NCBI GenBank assembly: GCA_014549065.1
Contig: JACDOX010000001.1
Span: 2,465,918 to 2,529,917, forward strand
Direction of reading: 5' to 3'
Origin: Cardinalis cardinalis
Taxonomy: Eukaryota > Chordata > Aves > Passeriformes > Cardinalidae
Length of the DNA: 64,000 nt
The notes under the pieces were generated by a model. That model did no database searches. It worked only from the letters and a program-made list of their open reading frames with translations, and was not told the DNA's origin. The translations under genes and the position numbers were made by a program. This document shows positions 24,648-38,850 of the stretch, piece by piece. The first letter of the stretch is position 1. Every line of letters begins with the position of its first letter.

Positions 24648-26312
24648 ACATTAAAAAATAGTAGTTTAAAAATTGAATCCTTTACAGATCAGCGACTTAT
24701 GAAAAGCCATCAATCTCTTCCTTTGAAGAATAAAGAGTGGGCATTATTTTTACTCCATCTCTGTCTAAGGCACTACTCTCATGAGACTTCCCTGCTCTTA
24801 AAACAGGCCTAGAGGACAGTGTTTTCCAACAGCAGAAAGTTTGAAAAGCTACCAAAAGTTCNTGTTTCCTTTTTTAAAATGTATTGCTTCTGCCCTCTAG
24901 GACCCTGAAGGACCTTCATAAATTCTTGGAGTACTTTATATTTGAACTTCTACTTTCCAGTTAATTGATATGTACTGCTCAGTTAAGACTAAGCTCCAAT
25001 TTTCATTTTNGAGCCATTTCGTTTCATGTACATAACAGGTTAAAGTCAAATTTATAGTATAAGTTATTCCAATTGTGAATNACATTTTTTTCCTTCTTAT
25101 AAAGATGGACTAATTATTAAATTAAAAGGAAGCACATTTTTGCAGTATACCTGGAAAAGATGTTTGGATATTTGTTCCTGTGAATATGGCTGTCACAAAC
25201 ATAGCTGATTATTTTCTCANATCTTAATCAAGGTTCATTTCTATGGCTTCTTCAGGTACATTTCCCTTTTACTTGAAGTTGTAAAATATGAAGATAGCAT
25301 TAATTATTAGTAGAGGTATGGGCAACATAAGAATCAGAGTGAGGCTCTGTAAGTGGTCCAAGAAATATTTGTCTTCATAAGTTTAGCATGCTTTATCAGG
25401 AAGATGATGTATGTGTTGAGCTTCACTTTGAATGTGGAAATTAAGATAAAATAAAGCATATTCTTAAATAGGAGCACTATATATAACTAATACAGCTTAT
25501 CTGATATTTAGTGTTCCCCAGATCAGCATGCTAACATATAGGCTTTAGGAGCTCAGCTTTGTTTCTGCTCCTAGATAAAAAAATTTTACTCTATTTATCA
25601 TTAAAACCCACATAAATGCCTATTAAATGACAATGAGAAAAAGTTCTGAAAATAAGGAGAAAATTTTGATAGTTTTTTGCAGTGTTTTTGACCAAGTAAT
25701 TCTCTTACTTTGAAAGTGTCACTTAAAGTAGTCACAATAAATGCAAGAGTAAAACTAGTGCTCTAAAAGAACAAATATCAATAGTCATTTAGCAGTTTTC
25801 ATCAAAGTATTAGTGAAATCAAGAACTGACAGTTGGGGTTTTTTTCCATGACCATGATGAAAAATAGAATCTTTTTGACCTCAATAAGTATGCACAGGAA
25901 GGTAGTTATATTTTGTAAAAACTTCTCAAAGCTGGAGCAGGACCTGGTGACCCTGGACAATGGAATCTTGAAAAATCTGTCCATAAAGGCGCTTGAAAGG
26001 ACTCTAGTAAGAGTATATATTCAGATCATGGTTTAGGTGGTCGCAGGTCTGAACTGGATTAAACTGCATTAATGTCATCCTTGCCTTGCTTCAATCTAGC
26101 ACTTGTTCCCAGTATGTCATACTATCAAGGGTCAAAGCATAACAAGAATACCTAATACCTTATAGAGGTAAAAAGTTTTTTCCAGTACAGTGGAACTCGT
26201 GAGATACAAGGACATGACTCAGGCAAGCTATGCAGAGTCTTCCATAAGAAGACTTTTTGTATATAGTACAATAATAGAGACCTTGAGTTTAAGTGACAAG
26301 AAGCCCTTCTAC

Positions 26313-26350
26313 AAACAGCATCTATTGATTGAAACAGCATCTATTGACTG
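26313..26350. repeat. 19-bp tandem duplication (two copies)
   Basis: AAACAGCATCTATTGATTG at 26313-26331 is followed directly by the same 19 bases with one change (GACTG for GATTG) at 26332-26350. This is a simple local duplication with no coding context. Confidence 0.92.
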
Positions 26351-29300
26351 AAGCCCTCTTTTTGTTTGCATTTATTTTTATCTTAGTACAAGGCAAACAG
26401 AAGAAAAAATAAAAAGGAAGGCAAATAACAAATGAACAAGCAAAAAAAAAAATAGAGGGAGGAAATGGTAGAGATGGGGTTAAATATTTTTGTGAGATTT
26501 TTCTGATTTCATACAGTTGTTTTTCAGTTGCACTCAAATAGCCTACCTGCAAGCTGCTTCAGAGAGCAGGAATACTTTTCCCATAGTCATGTTTCATTTC
26601 TTGTGCTGGCTGTACTGCCAAAATGTTACACATCTGGGAAGAGGCCAAGAATTAGTGTCACAAAGCATATTATCATGGCAAGAAAAATGACAGNTAACTT
26701 CCTAGAACAGCATGATCTTCAATGTTTATTTTAGACAGTATGTAGAAATCAGGAACAGATTCTTCAAATAAATGAATTTTTAATTTGAATCACNTATTTG
26801 GAGTATTTTGATTGTCTCTATTTCACATGAAGACCATAGGTAGGTATTTAAGACTTTTAATTTCACAGAGGAATACATACCAGAGCAAATGGATTTTTTT
26901 CCTCATGGCCTTCTTACATCTTATAGCTATCTAATGGACCCAATATAAATCTGCAACTTCTCAAGTAAAAAATGAAACCATAGCTCTTATGTTGAGTCCC
27001 ACTGCACTCNACAGCCTTATTAAAGAGAATGGTTTCTTGTGGTGTTAAAAGTTATTCAGCAGGCATCAGTTCATATTAAATATAGTACCCCTAAAAATCT
27101 CATTTGATAAAGAAACTGAGTATGGTTTAAAGATGTTACCTCAAGGAAAGTTCAGCATTTCAAATTAATGATTTAATCTTTGAAATATTATAGCTACAAA
27201 TATTAAATTGCTTAAGAGTAGTAATTAAAAAGTGGATATTATAAATAACAACATATGGCACCACTGTGAGTATGAGGCTGAATTAATTCCTGAGGCTCTG
27301 ATGCCATTCATAAAACTCTCACAGTTTATGACTGCAGCTGAGTTCTTGAGTGAAATACAGCCTTATGTTTACTCCAGGGCTATCTATTATGCTCCATGTT
27401 ATTCAAATGGATTCTAGTGTTGATCCTCATGCTTTCCCTCTGAATTGTTTTCCCCAAATCATTAACACAAGCTTATAACTTTTTCCCTTAATACAAGTCC
27501 TCATTTTTTTCAAGAAAGAACACATCTGAACAGATCCATTGCCTTATTGATGCAACAAATCACATAGTGCACAAATTCACAGCCTTTCAACATTCATGGC
27601 TGGAGTAAAGGGAGCAATTTTATATGAAAAGAAGATTTAGAGGCATTTAATTCAGTTTTTCATCTGGATAAGAGAAACCAATTCTGGGCAGCCAGCAGGA
27701 TTTCCACAGATCAACCTTGATTCATGAAATCTAAATAATGCTATTATGTCACAATGACCTTCTTGAAATTAAACTAAATAAAAACCTCCTGGAAACAAGG
27801 CTCATCAGCCTAGCAGAGGCAGGCACAAAAAGTTTCTGATATNGGAGTTTCCTACAGACACTCAAGAATTCATACTGCCTTGACAAAGTTGTTTTACAAA
27901 TCAGAATAACTGAGTAATAGGTAAANATATTATGATGGGTTATACTGCAGTACTATAAAGCTGGTAAGAACTAGAATGCCAGATATGAAAGTTTTTGACT
28001 GTCTTCTGACAATTGTGCTAAGGATGAATGTGGCTTTACTAAGGCAGTGTCTGTCCTGTTTCATAACTGTTTCAGAAATATTATAGAAGGCCCACTGTAA
28101 ACCTAGCACAAGGAATCTGAATTCTTTCTACTAAGTCAAAGGGTCTCTGCTCAGGAGTGCAAATTGATCACAGAAGCAACAAGCATGCAGTTTCTATCCC
28201 ATGAAAATGCAATTATTTATTATGAAGCACCAAAAGTTTGCTGAGATCAATAAAAAATAAATGCAAGACTAATGTCTCTGGTTTACAAAATGTAAAAACA
28301 AGAGAATGTGAACATTGAAAAACGGATTGACTTCGGAAAGATAATTTAACAGCCTGTGTTCAACTGAAAAATTTCANTAGGACTTGCACAAATATCTAGA
28401 CTTTTGATTAATGCATCATCTTCCTGCCATTTCCTGGTTTTGGCATGCCAGTTTGCGTATGTGTCCATTATTTTAGTGAGAGTATTTGTTCATTATTTTA
28501 GCTTCTGCCTATGTTGACAAATTAAACATTCCTGAGAACATTCACATAAATTAAAGTCAGCTGATCTAAAATGGCCCACATCTAGGCTGTCATTCTTCAC
28601 AGTCCAAAATTTGGAACCTGAGGAAAATAACTCATGGGAAAGGATAAATTATTTTAATACCTTATCTCCCAAAGTATGACAGAANTACCAGGGGCATTTC
28701 CAGCTGGCATGAACCAGCTGATCTCTATTATGGTATCAGCAGAGTATGTCCAGAAAAAAAAAATTTACAAGTTTGGGCTGGGAATGAACTTGCTGGAGGT
28801 AAGTTGTCTGCATCTGCAGATGTAATTATTCTCCTTTTCCACTACATTCTTTACAGTAGCACTTTGTTTCTCCACCATAAGAGAGCAATCCCAAAGCATT
28901 AGCACTCACCATTAACACTTCAAATGGTAGCTCTTCTGATTCTTCTAGCATGCCACNCCAACATCTTGGTGCACTTCCCAAATGCGTGCTCTAAATGTAT
29001 GTTCATTTATTAAAATGAACCCCAAAACTGGAACCTTGTCTGACATCTGGTTCTGCCCGTGCTGGTTACCTTTAGTGAAGGTGGAATTGAATAGGAGAGA
29101 CAACCCTGTGGCTGTGGAACTGGTTTCAAACTATTATCTACATGAGAATACAGCTCTTTTCAGTCCTATATGATTCTGAGNCTTCCTGTTTCTGAAAGCC
29201 TCAGTAGCATTTGCTAGGTTTGGGACACCTCTGAAGTGTGTCAGTAGAGATCATTCCCTTCATATTNTCTGGTTATGACACCTCTAAATTTTGTGTCACA

Positions 29301-31322
29301 TTTAGCCACGCATATGGTCATTTGATAGTCCATCTAGTCTTATGAACTCCCAATTTTTCTTTTTTCACTTAATACAGAGTTTCTACCATTGTCCTGTAGC
29401 TTTTCTTCGACATTAATCCTTCAGGCTTCATTACTGTAAAATTATCAAGACTGCAATATTTGGTTTAATTGATCAGCTTGCACATTGCTGCATTCCATAA
29501 CCTGTCATTAAATAATTTGAATTTTATAAATAGCATTTTAACACTAAAACTATCCTGTCTCTATGCTGCTAGAGAGCTCACTGTGTAAGGATTTTTTTTC
29601 TGTTCCTCAGGTAAACTTGGCAGAGCACTCAGCCTTAGAAAAAAAATATAGCAGCTGTAATTACCCATTACACTGTTTAGAATAATAACCCGTATTAGGT
29701 GATCATCAGCTAAAATCTGAAAAGTTTTTTCTCTGTATTTAAAATGAATTCCAATTCAGTTTTATATACCCCAACACAAAAGTCTGTGCTTATTAATCTN
29801 GATTTATGCAATAAATTCTAATAAATAGAAGATGTGTCCTGTTAAGAAGAATGAAAAATTTTACAAACCTGCCAAGATTAAAGGAGGCACATTTTTTCAT
29901 ATCCCTACCTATAGTGCTATGCTGTTGGAAGATTACTCTGGAATGCTACTGGACTACAAGTAGTCTGCAACCTCAATAATATTAATATGGTAATTAAAAA
30001 TAACATTGATTGTTAAAAAGACTTTTGACAAAANTAGCAGTTTTTCCAAGAATGAGGGTCAGAAACTTTATGGAATTGCTTTTTTCCTCTGCTATCTTGC
30101 AGTGAATGGTAAAATTGCTTCCTGTGTATTGTCCTATTTCTATGTCTGTGAATTGCTGCCCTAAATAATGAACTAAAAATACGAGTTCATTTCTGCACTG
30201 TATTATGAATGTGTTATTGTCACAGCANGTAATTACAATCATTCACAGTGTGAATATGAAGTCTGAATCGTAAATTGTCCTGAAAACAGTCTTCTCCTGT
30301 GAATTTATGAATTTTCAATCTTACTTCTTGATACTGGTTAATACTGTGTCACCATTTAACACTCAGGTTATTCAGTAGAACAGNCATCATACCTCAGAAA
30401 TCATGCAAGTGCAAAAACATTTACTGGACAATAAAAATAAGGTCTTATGACAGTATAATTAATGGCTATTATACCTTTATAGAATGAAGATGCAGGCAAT
30501 AAATATAAGAAATCATTAAAAAAANTTTCTACTACTGCTACTACGGGAAAAAATTTTTAAAATAGGTTTATCAGGGCAAGAAAAAATGTCTTTATAGTGT
30601 CACTTAGTATCATTTACACAGGAAGGGAAGAAGTTTTTTTATAGACAGGGAAGAAACATCTACAGAAAAAAAAAGAATAAATACTGCATTAANAAGACAT
30701 TTTTTGTGCCAGTAGTTGGAAGATTTGTACTTTGCAGTACTGTGCACTCAAGTTTTAAAGAAAAATCTGTTTCTATTAATCTATAATGACAATGTCTACC
30801 TTTCAGAGAAAGACGTCTTCAGTGAATTTTGAGGCAGGAACTTTTCNGATTTTCTACTTGAGCTGTGTTGGTACAGTAATTCAAAAGACATTGAGTAAAA
30901 TAACTTATCTGAATTCAAAAGTGCATTCTTGATGTTTGAAAAAGGAACATGAAGTTGGGTATTTCTACACTTAATCNGATTTTCAATGCTGATTTTTTTG
31001 TTCTTCTGAGAAAAATATTGATTTTTTAAAAACTTCTTTTGCAGTTTTTAAGCTCTCTTGTAAAATCTGTCTGATTTTGGTTTTTCAGTAACCTACACAG
31101 GATCAAATATGATCACATGATGTGAAGAAAAAATTGTATGAAATTGTATTCTTTAATAGCTTAATTGAAACAGAAAATTTTCAACTGCCATATTTTCAAA
31201 ATTCAAGAATTCATTTCTAGAGGTTAATGATTGTATTCTTTCATTTTCAATTTTTAAATTATTTTTGTGTGGATTTTTTTCCCTTGTAGAAGAAAATCTG
31301 GTTTCAAATTCTGCCATCAATA

Positions 31323-31342
31323 TGTTGGGTTTTAACCCAACA
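31323..31342. repeat. Short perfect inverted repeat (9-2-9)
   Basis: TGTTGGGTT and AACCCAACA are exact reverse complements separated by TT. This could form a short hairpin. There is no associated gene or U-tract that would make it a terminator in this eukaryotic context. Confidence 0.85.
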
Positions 31343-34300
31343 TTTGTTACTATGTGTTGGCTTGTCTTTAGATTTAACTAGAATAGACTTGTAGAATGTT
31401 GAGATTGCTAAATATAATTGAACTTTTAAAAATTACTCTTATGGTATGTCTACATGACTAAGCCTTAGCCCTTGTTTGTTGTCAAATAAGTAATGAGATT
31501 ATTTAAAGCAATGAAATAATATAGGTCTAGAAATGTCATGAAATATGTTACAGTTGATGTGATTAGCAATCTCCATGCTATGTAAATGAAGTCATATGGC
31601 TTCATCTGTGGATAATACAATCAGCAAGCAAGAAAAGAATATGCATAGTTTTCTCTTCCATTTATGCTAGCATCAAGGGAATAAACAAAAAAACTGATGA
31701 AATTATTAAATAAAATAGACACACAAAACTAATTGAGTCTCATTCATTTCAGTGGAGGTTAGCCCCTAAATCATGTGTGGGATCATCCCTGCACTATATA
31801 GGAAAGGTACATTGATTTGGGAACCAATTTACTCCACTGGGACCTCTGCTTTTGAATTATGACTTNACCTTTTTCTAGGGGGGAAAAACCCATCTTGTTC
31901 AATACACAAGTTTTGAAGCTGGTTTTCTTTTCTCGAGACAAGGGTCTTGGTTGCTTAATTGCTGCGAGGAATGTAACACAGCTGAGGAATACTATCTGAC
32001 CNATTTTCAAGAGCCCCTGGAATAGGTGAGATTGTAAAGCATATTCACCTAACTGTTTCAAAATTTGGAAACCTTCAGCTCAAATTTAAGAGAAGACTTG
32101 TTTCCCTTTTTTTGTCTTATGCTAAATTTTTTCCCTCCACCAATGCCTTGTCCATTATGCTTGCCTGTTTGCATTTTATGCTAACTTAAGCTTTTTCTAG
32201 CCTATGTCTACACTGAAAAGTCTCTTTAATTTAGAATTCAAAAAGCACAAGGCCAAAAAATACTAAAGTAATTTTATGTACAACATTTATGATTAATTAT
32301 AACCTATTCTCTTTACAATATCATGCTATGAAGAATGAGAATTTTTCTCATAAAGAGCTTGCTACAGAGGCATTAGTTTTGTTTTGNTTTTTTCTTTTCT
32401 GAATTGATTTGTACAGAGATGGACATTTCAGCATGTGCTACCATTGCAAATCACAGATAAATTCACTGGGAGATTATATTTAGGATATTCTCTAGAGTAT
32501 TTGCAGTCTTAATATAAGTGAAATACTGTGACTAGGACATAAATATTAAACAGAGACACTACATTTTGACACAAGCCAGAAGCAGGAATGCATAAATAAC
32601 TAAAAGTCACTAGCTTTGCCATGGCACAGTCTCATTTGGACCATGAAGGAAGCAAGCTCCATAATGACCAGGGCATTTTCCCGGTACTTTTCTCAGTATT
32701 AGGTTGTGCAGACACTGTCTCAGTTTGCACTGCATCAAGTTTTAATTTATGTTAGTTCCCCAGTGCAGAGGTTCAGACAGCAACANATGCTGCCACCTCC
32801 TTCAGGAGCATCAGAACTACAAGAAGATACATTTGCTGGTGGGTTAGCTTAGGATAATGTGATGAGAGAGTCCATTTATTTATAAAACATTATAAAAGAA
32901 AGAGTGAAGTTATAAAGCATCCCTGATTTGTTCTCTTCCTTTAATGAACCTCTAGATCAAAAGCAATGNCAATGTACTTCAAGTTCATAGGCTATATAGG
33001 CAGTACGTGACAGATTCTGCTGCCAGTTGCTATTCACTTTGAGCAGTGACTTTTATCTTAGAGAATGCTATTGATGCTGGAATAGTATTTGAGATACTTA
33101 AGGATAACAGAATCCTGNATTAATGCAACACTGTTCCAGATTCAATCTGATTGCTTCTGTTAGTCACTGTGCATGTAATATTTATGTATCCTGTGGAAGA
33201 GATAGTAAGCAACTCTAAGGCATGAAAATCTGATTTCTGTTACACCATATCTGCAGGACAATCTGCAAAGTTTGCAAAAAAAACCACGTGTTTCCCTTAG
33301 GGCCTGACCGAGCCTACAGAGTCTTAACCAAAAGCAGCCTTCTTCACATTCTGGAATGGGGAAATCTGAGGGTGCAAGTCCCTGAGCATGTCTGGCTGGC
33401 ANAGCATCATCAGAGAGGAAAGTACAAGGCCAGACTGTTTTGGGTAACTGAGACCAGGAAAATCTACCTTAAAGAAGTCTCTAGAGAGAAAGGAGGGCTG
33501 TAGGCAAAACTGACACCTTTGTTATCAATATTAAATCCCAACCCTTCAGTACTGTGTCTACTTTAAAATTGCTAATGTAGAGAAGGAAACTGGATATGAG
33601 GAAAAAAAACCAGACAAATTAAAATAAAATAAACCTCTAATAATCCTATTTAACTGCTTAGTTGTGAGGGTTTTATTTATATTNGATGCCTGCAATAGAA
33701 GGAAACTTTCCTAACCTTCTGAGGAGGGACTAAANAAAGGGTGTTCAATAGTTACTTAGATCTTCCTAATCAATAATCAATAAAGATTTTCAGCTTATGG
33801 AGCNGCAACCTGACTAAAGTATCTTTATCTCTAATGGAAACCTTTTGAGTCCTGCTGCCTAAGCATAGATATCTTCAAGTAGCCATAAGGTACATGATGG
33901 AATGATTAGCAAATAAAGCAGTCAAATAGGAAAGTAGCTTTATTTCCTTTCCCATAAAGATCTTGACACAAATCATGTCACATTAAATTTTATCATTTGC
34001 ATAGTGTTTGCCATATTGACATATGAGAAAATTTCCATTATATAAGATGTGGCAATATAACTTTCAAATCTCCTTTATTCNGTTCGGGAATGAAGCACAA
34101 AATCTTTGATGAAGTACACAGACAGAGAGATATTTTAGANAATGTGAAAGTTCGTATCACATCTTCTTTAAATCAGTGGCCCACATTGAAAAATTCAAAT
34201 TGCTTTTAAAGTTTTAAAATAAAAATGAGGTTTTAGGAGTTACTGTCTAATGTTAGAAAAAGGAAATTATTATAACAGCAATAATTTGGGTACACAAGCA

Positions 34301-35351
34301 GGTATGTGGAAAGTGCAGAGAGCATCACCTGAACAGGATGAACAAACTCTTGTTAGTCTTTTCTTTTAGATAAAAGAGTTCCTCATTGATGATATTGGTG
34401 ACTCCTTTTTCAAACCCCTAAACCACCNCCTACTCTTACCTCAAAAGCTGACATTGACATACTTCAGATATAATATTGTTTGAATTCATGTTTTAATAGC
34501 AATTTGTATTCAAGACTTAAATATTTCTTTTTCATTTTTACCTGGAAGTGACTGTTTCTAGATCTCCATCTCTAAACTGTAGATTGTAGTATTCACGTTT
34601 TGAAGAGATGTTAGTTTTGCCTATTTCATTGATTATATGAAAGTTTATTATTGCATTTTTACCCAGTGTAGTTTCATGTGTAGTTGTATATAGGAAGCTT
34701 AAAACTATCTAGGAACTTAGAAGTAGATTTATTATTTAGCTTTGTGATCTACACCTCTTGTGCTGAATGTATTCTTACAAAATATACCAGGAGTTATGGA
34801 ACAGATGTAGCTGCAGTGGATTTTAATAGGAAACAGAAGAGATCTGTCTTTTCCAAATTTTCTGGGGATTTTTTTGTAGGGAAAAATCTTAGTTCTAAAA
34901 ATCTGGAAAATAGGTTCAAATGTATAATTCAAAATTTTCTTTCCATTCCAAACCATTTTCTCTGAAGAAGCTGTTTGTTTACAGAATTTCACCCACCAAA
35001 CATATAAAGAGTGAGAAATATTCCCATTTCTCATTAACCTGATAAAACTTGAAGATCTAGGAGATGACTGTACTTCAAATGCTGGCTGGGGGTTCTTTCA
35101 AAGAAACATATGAAAGTTTACAAGATACTCCTANGGTTGACTAGCATATATTTATCACTATTATTTAATATATATTCACTGTAATAACAACTTGGAGATC
35201 AGCTGACCTCAGATGGTCATATATAAAAATATGTGTTTAAAAATTTCAGAAGTTAGTCTGATTGGATCTGACATTGGCAGATAGTGTCTGGGGTAGTGTT
35301 TCTGAATTTTTTCACCTGTGTTTGTTTTTTTACTTGGTCATAATTATTTAT

Positions 35352-35426
35352 CACCAAAAAAAGAAAAAAAAAACCAAAACCAACACAAACAAACCAGCTT
35401 CCCCCTGCCCAAAAGCAAACAAAACC
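35352..35426. repeat. A/C-rich low-complexity tract
   Basis: The tract is made almost only of A and C, with words AAACCAAAACC and ACAAACAAACC. Its composition is close to the reverse complement of the T/G-rich tract at 22736-22825. Confidence 0.75.
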
Positions 35427-38421
35427 TGCTGTTANGTGAGCAAACACAAAAGAATTCATTGTGAAAGAATGAAATTCCACATATAAGATTTCTATTCCCC
35501 AGTTTTGATTGTTAAATGCTGGGGNTTTTGACCTGTTCTGTTTATCTATGCTTTCTCTGTAGTGAATGCATCATCTTACTGGACATTCCCAATAATATCA
35601 ATCTTTTTACTTCAGAAAGCCTTTCCAGATTGGACNAGTTCCCTTCTGAAGTGTCCCGGCTCTCTTCATCAGCTATAGAGGGAATCTAAACAATTTAAAA
35701 GCTACTAAAAGCACCAAATTTATATAAAATTCACCTCTACTGTGCAAATTTCTTGTTTTTTAGGTAATTAGATCAGTGATTCACAATGCACATGTAGTAT
35801 CATTGCGCACAGATGTTTGAAAATGTGAGCTACATTCTCTCNTATCAGTGTTTTAAACGTTGTAAGCGCTGCATGTTGTTGGCATAAAGAGAAATCATTT
35901 GGCCAAAAGAAAACCATGGTATCATTACTTTTATTTTTTAGAGTCAACTTGTGTGTCTGTACAGAACAGTCAAACTATTCTTAAGTCAGCATAGCACAAG
36001 ACTATACAATACTATTCTACCTCCCCCCAAAAAACAGACAGACAGATGCAAACAGGCTCAGAAAGACTAAATCATATCAATAAATTTATAAGGGCAAAAT
36101 ATTGGGGGGAAATAATAAAAGATCTGTTTAGTTTTGAAGCCTACGGGTGAAAAAAAGCTAAGTTAAGGAAAGTTTCTAAGTCACTTTTGCATGGCCTGAA
36201 TACTTTTTGCTTTTGCTTATAATATAAAATCAGGCAACTGCTNAACCAGAGCTCATGAGATTCAAACAGACGTGATTTAGACACGTCAGTTTTATTCATT
36301 TTAATATTGTTTTTTTTAATTGCTCAGTAATTTGCTTTTGAAGTTTATTGAAATTATGTATTTAATGAGCAATCAGGGTAGAAAAAATGTACTCAAATTT
36401 AAAGAATATAAATAAGATAGGGAATTGTAGTAATTTAGAAACAGTTTTAATAAAGGTTTTATTATTATGCAAATACTTAATTAGAAAAATAAATCCAGAT
36501 TGGCTTGTAAACAAACTAAAGATGATTAAAAAATTATTAGAAAAACAGAACATCTGCAAAAATAATCTGAAAAATAAACTGAAATCTACTATGAAATAGT
36601 ACTCTGAAATCAGAAGTAGTAACAGAAGCTTTGAGATGGACAATAAGCTATGGACTAACATAGAACCTACTTTGCAAAAAAGTTTTTNAAAAAACCTCCT
36701 CCAATATGCTACTTAAAAACTGCTAAAGTATTNTTTTTCTTATATTTTCCCACATATAATCAGGAGGGAACAACTGCAAGAAATAATTAATAAAACTTTC
36801 ACCTGGATGGTTTGTCTGAAGAAAGGTAAAGAAAGGCGTGATGACTGTTTAAAACCATCAAAAGCACTGGTTAACATCAAACAAAAATATGGAATGCAGG
36901 AAGTAATGGAGAAATCTAAGCCAAAGGTCTGGAACACCTTCTTNGCTCAAAGAAAATTACTAAACTATGAAATTTCTTCTTGAAAGTCTCATCAATTTAG
37001 GTCTCATCACTTCAGTGTACAAAATTTAGATGAGTGCTGTGTAAAACTTTCTCATGTCATGAAACAAATTTTGTCATAATAGACTTCTAATATGACTTCA
37101 TCATAATAGACTTTCTNTTTAAATGTTTTCAAAGATGTGTATGTAGAATCCAAAGACAGAGGTTTGAATTTTATGTCTGTACAAGATATAAATGCATTCC
37201 CCTACTTNAGAGCATTGATGAGAAAAACCTATATTTTTAACCTAATTTTCATATTATTTTAATGGATACTATAACAGCACTAGAACAAAAATGAAACTAC
37301 ATCTGAGAATGTGACAACTAGAAACCTGCTATACTATCATCACAAATTTAATAAAATCTATATATGCATAGCCACTTGTTTTTCAGGGGGTTTACTGTTT
37401 TTCTCATTTCTGTTCATTTTTTTTTGAAGGAAATATAGTTTCACTCTGTTGAGTGAAATCCTATAGGAATTTAGTGGAATAAGTATGGCTTCAATAACTN
37501 GTATTTTACAATACTAGTAGAGTATAATAATATTCTGAACCAGTAGAGAGNGATTTTTTTCCCTTTTCTCAACAAACACTAGAAATTAGCTACTGCAATA
37601 AATCACCTTTTCTCAGTGTAGCAAAGCCAATATGTATGAGTCAAATGTATCATAGCAAATGCCATANAAAATGGCAGCTTATTCATGAGACATGATGATT
37701 TTATATCTTACCANCTTCAGTCTGAATTCTCTCACTCTTTCTTTATAATAAAATAAGCACTTGATCAAGATGTCAAGAGTTTTTTAATAGAAATTTTCTT
37801 TTTGTTCACTTTTTGCTTAATNTTCTCCAACACTTACTACCAGCACATTGGAATAATTTTAAACTAGCAATAAGGTATGTTGGGTCCCATTCAAAAGCAA
37901 AAGTAAAATAACTTTTCTGTTTGACATAGGAGGAGACACACAGTATCCACAGCCAGCGTTCNCTGGGCATAAAATCACCCTGACAGCCTTAGCTGCAATG
38001 AGCCATATCAGTTAAAGTACAACACTTTTCTGACTCAAGAGTCTTTATTNCAGCTGTTCTTTCTCTCTTTCAGAACATCCTCACAAGACATATATGAGTC
38101 TCATTGGCAAATATGAGGACTGAAATATAGGAGAGAATTCCAGTCACCTAACTGGAGACATTTAGATGTAGGCCAAGCTGGTTAGGCTAGTTAAGACCAT
38201 GGTTGTTGTCTCTCTAGAGATGCTTGTGGAATCTCTACAGATTACTNAGGGTACCTATACATCCTCTTTACATGGATTTAGCCAAATTTTTGCATCTAAA
38301 TATAGGCAAATGTCATTTAATTTGAAGTATTTTATTCAAATAAAATTTTCTCTATTTTTATAAATTTGGGAACTGAGTATTCAAGGGTATCTTTACGTAT
38401 AAAATATTCTGCTATCAGCAT

Positions 38422-38850
38422 ATAGAATCATAGAATCANTAAGCTTGCAGCAGGCCTCTGAGACTGAGTCCAGCCTTTGAGTAAACAACACTTGGACAAC
38501 TAAACCAAGACTAAATGCAATGTCCAGTTTTTTTCTTTAAGTCCTCCAGGGACAGTGCCTCACCACCCCCTGGGCAGTTCATTCCAATGCCTGACCACTC
38601 TTTCTGTGATTAATTTTTTCCTGATGTCCTGAACCTCCTGTTGGATTGCTTGTCCTGATGAACCTGAACCTCCTCTGGCANAGCTTGATGCCATGACCTC
38701 TTGTCCTGTCACTGGTTTNCTGGGAGAAGTCTGATCTCCACCTGGCTACACCCTCCTTTCAGGTAGTTGTACAGAGTGATAAGGTCCCTTCTGAGACCCC
38801 TTTTCTTGAGGCTAAACATNCCCAGCTCCTTCAGCCATTCTTCNTATGAC
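38422..38850 (-). mobile_element. CR1 LINE 3' fragment with internal duplication
   Basis: The plus strand starts with ATAGAATCATAGAATCA, the reverse-complemented CR1 tail. It continues through CCAATGCCTGACCACTCTTT, CTGAACCTCCTCTGGCA, CTTGTCCTGTCACTGGTT, GTTGTACAGAGTGATAAGGT and CTCCTTCAGCCATTCTTC. About 430 bases of the 3' end remain. It is the same branch as the copy at 17679. Compared with that copy there is an extra unit of about 34 bases: TCCTGATG..CCTGAACCTCCT occurs at 38619-38640 and again at 38653-38674. It is non-coding and 5'-truncated. Confidence 0.94.

Larger units (their letters stand above)
24648..38421. other. Long anonymous AT-rich non-coding stretch
   Basis: Nearly 14 kb hold no recognisable gene and no recognised transposon, unlike the CR1-dotted flanks. 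Features inside are minor: a 19-bp tandem duplication at 26313-26350, a short palindrome at 31323-31342 and an A/C-rich tract at 35352-35426. Poly-A patches also occur. The segments 27060-27420 and 28390-28600 resemble conserved non-coding DNA by word content. Open frames such as 33288-33503 and 34684-34965 have no recognisable domain. Confidence 0.55.

Noticed and set aside
33288..33503. 71-codon frame in a GC-balanced patch, considered as an exon
   Set aside because: No matching protein family was recognised and no consistent splice sites could be argued; it contains an N.
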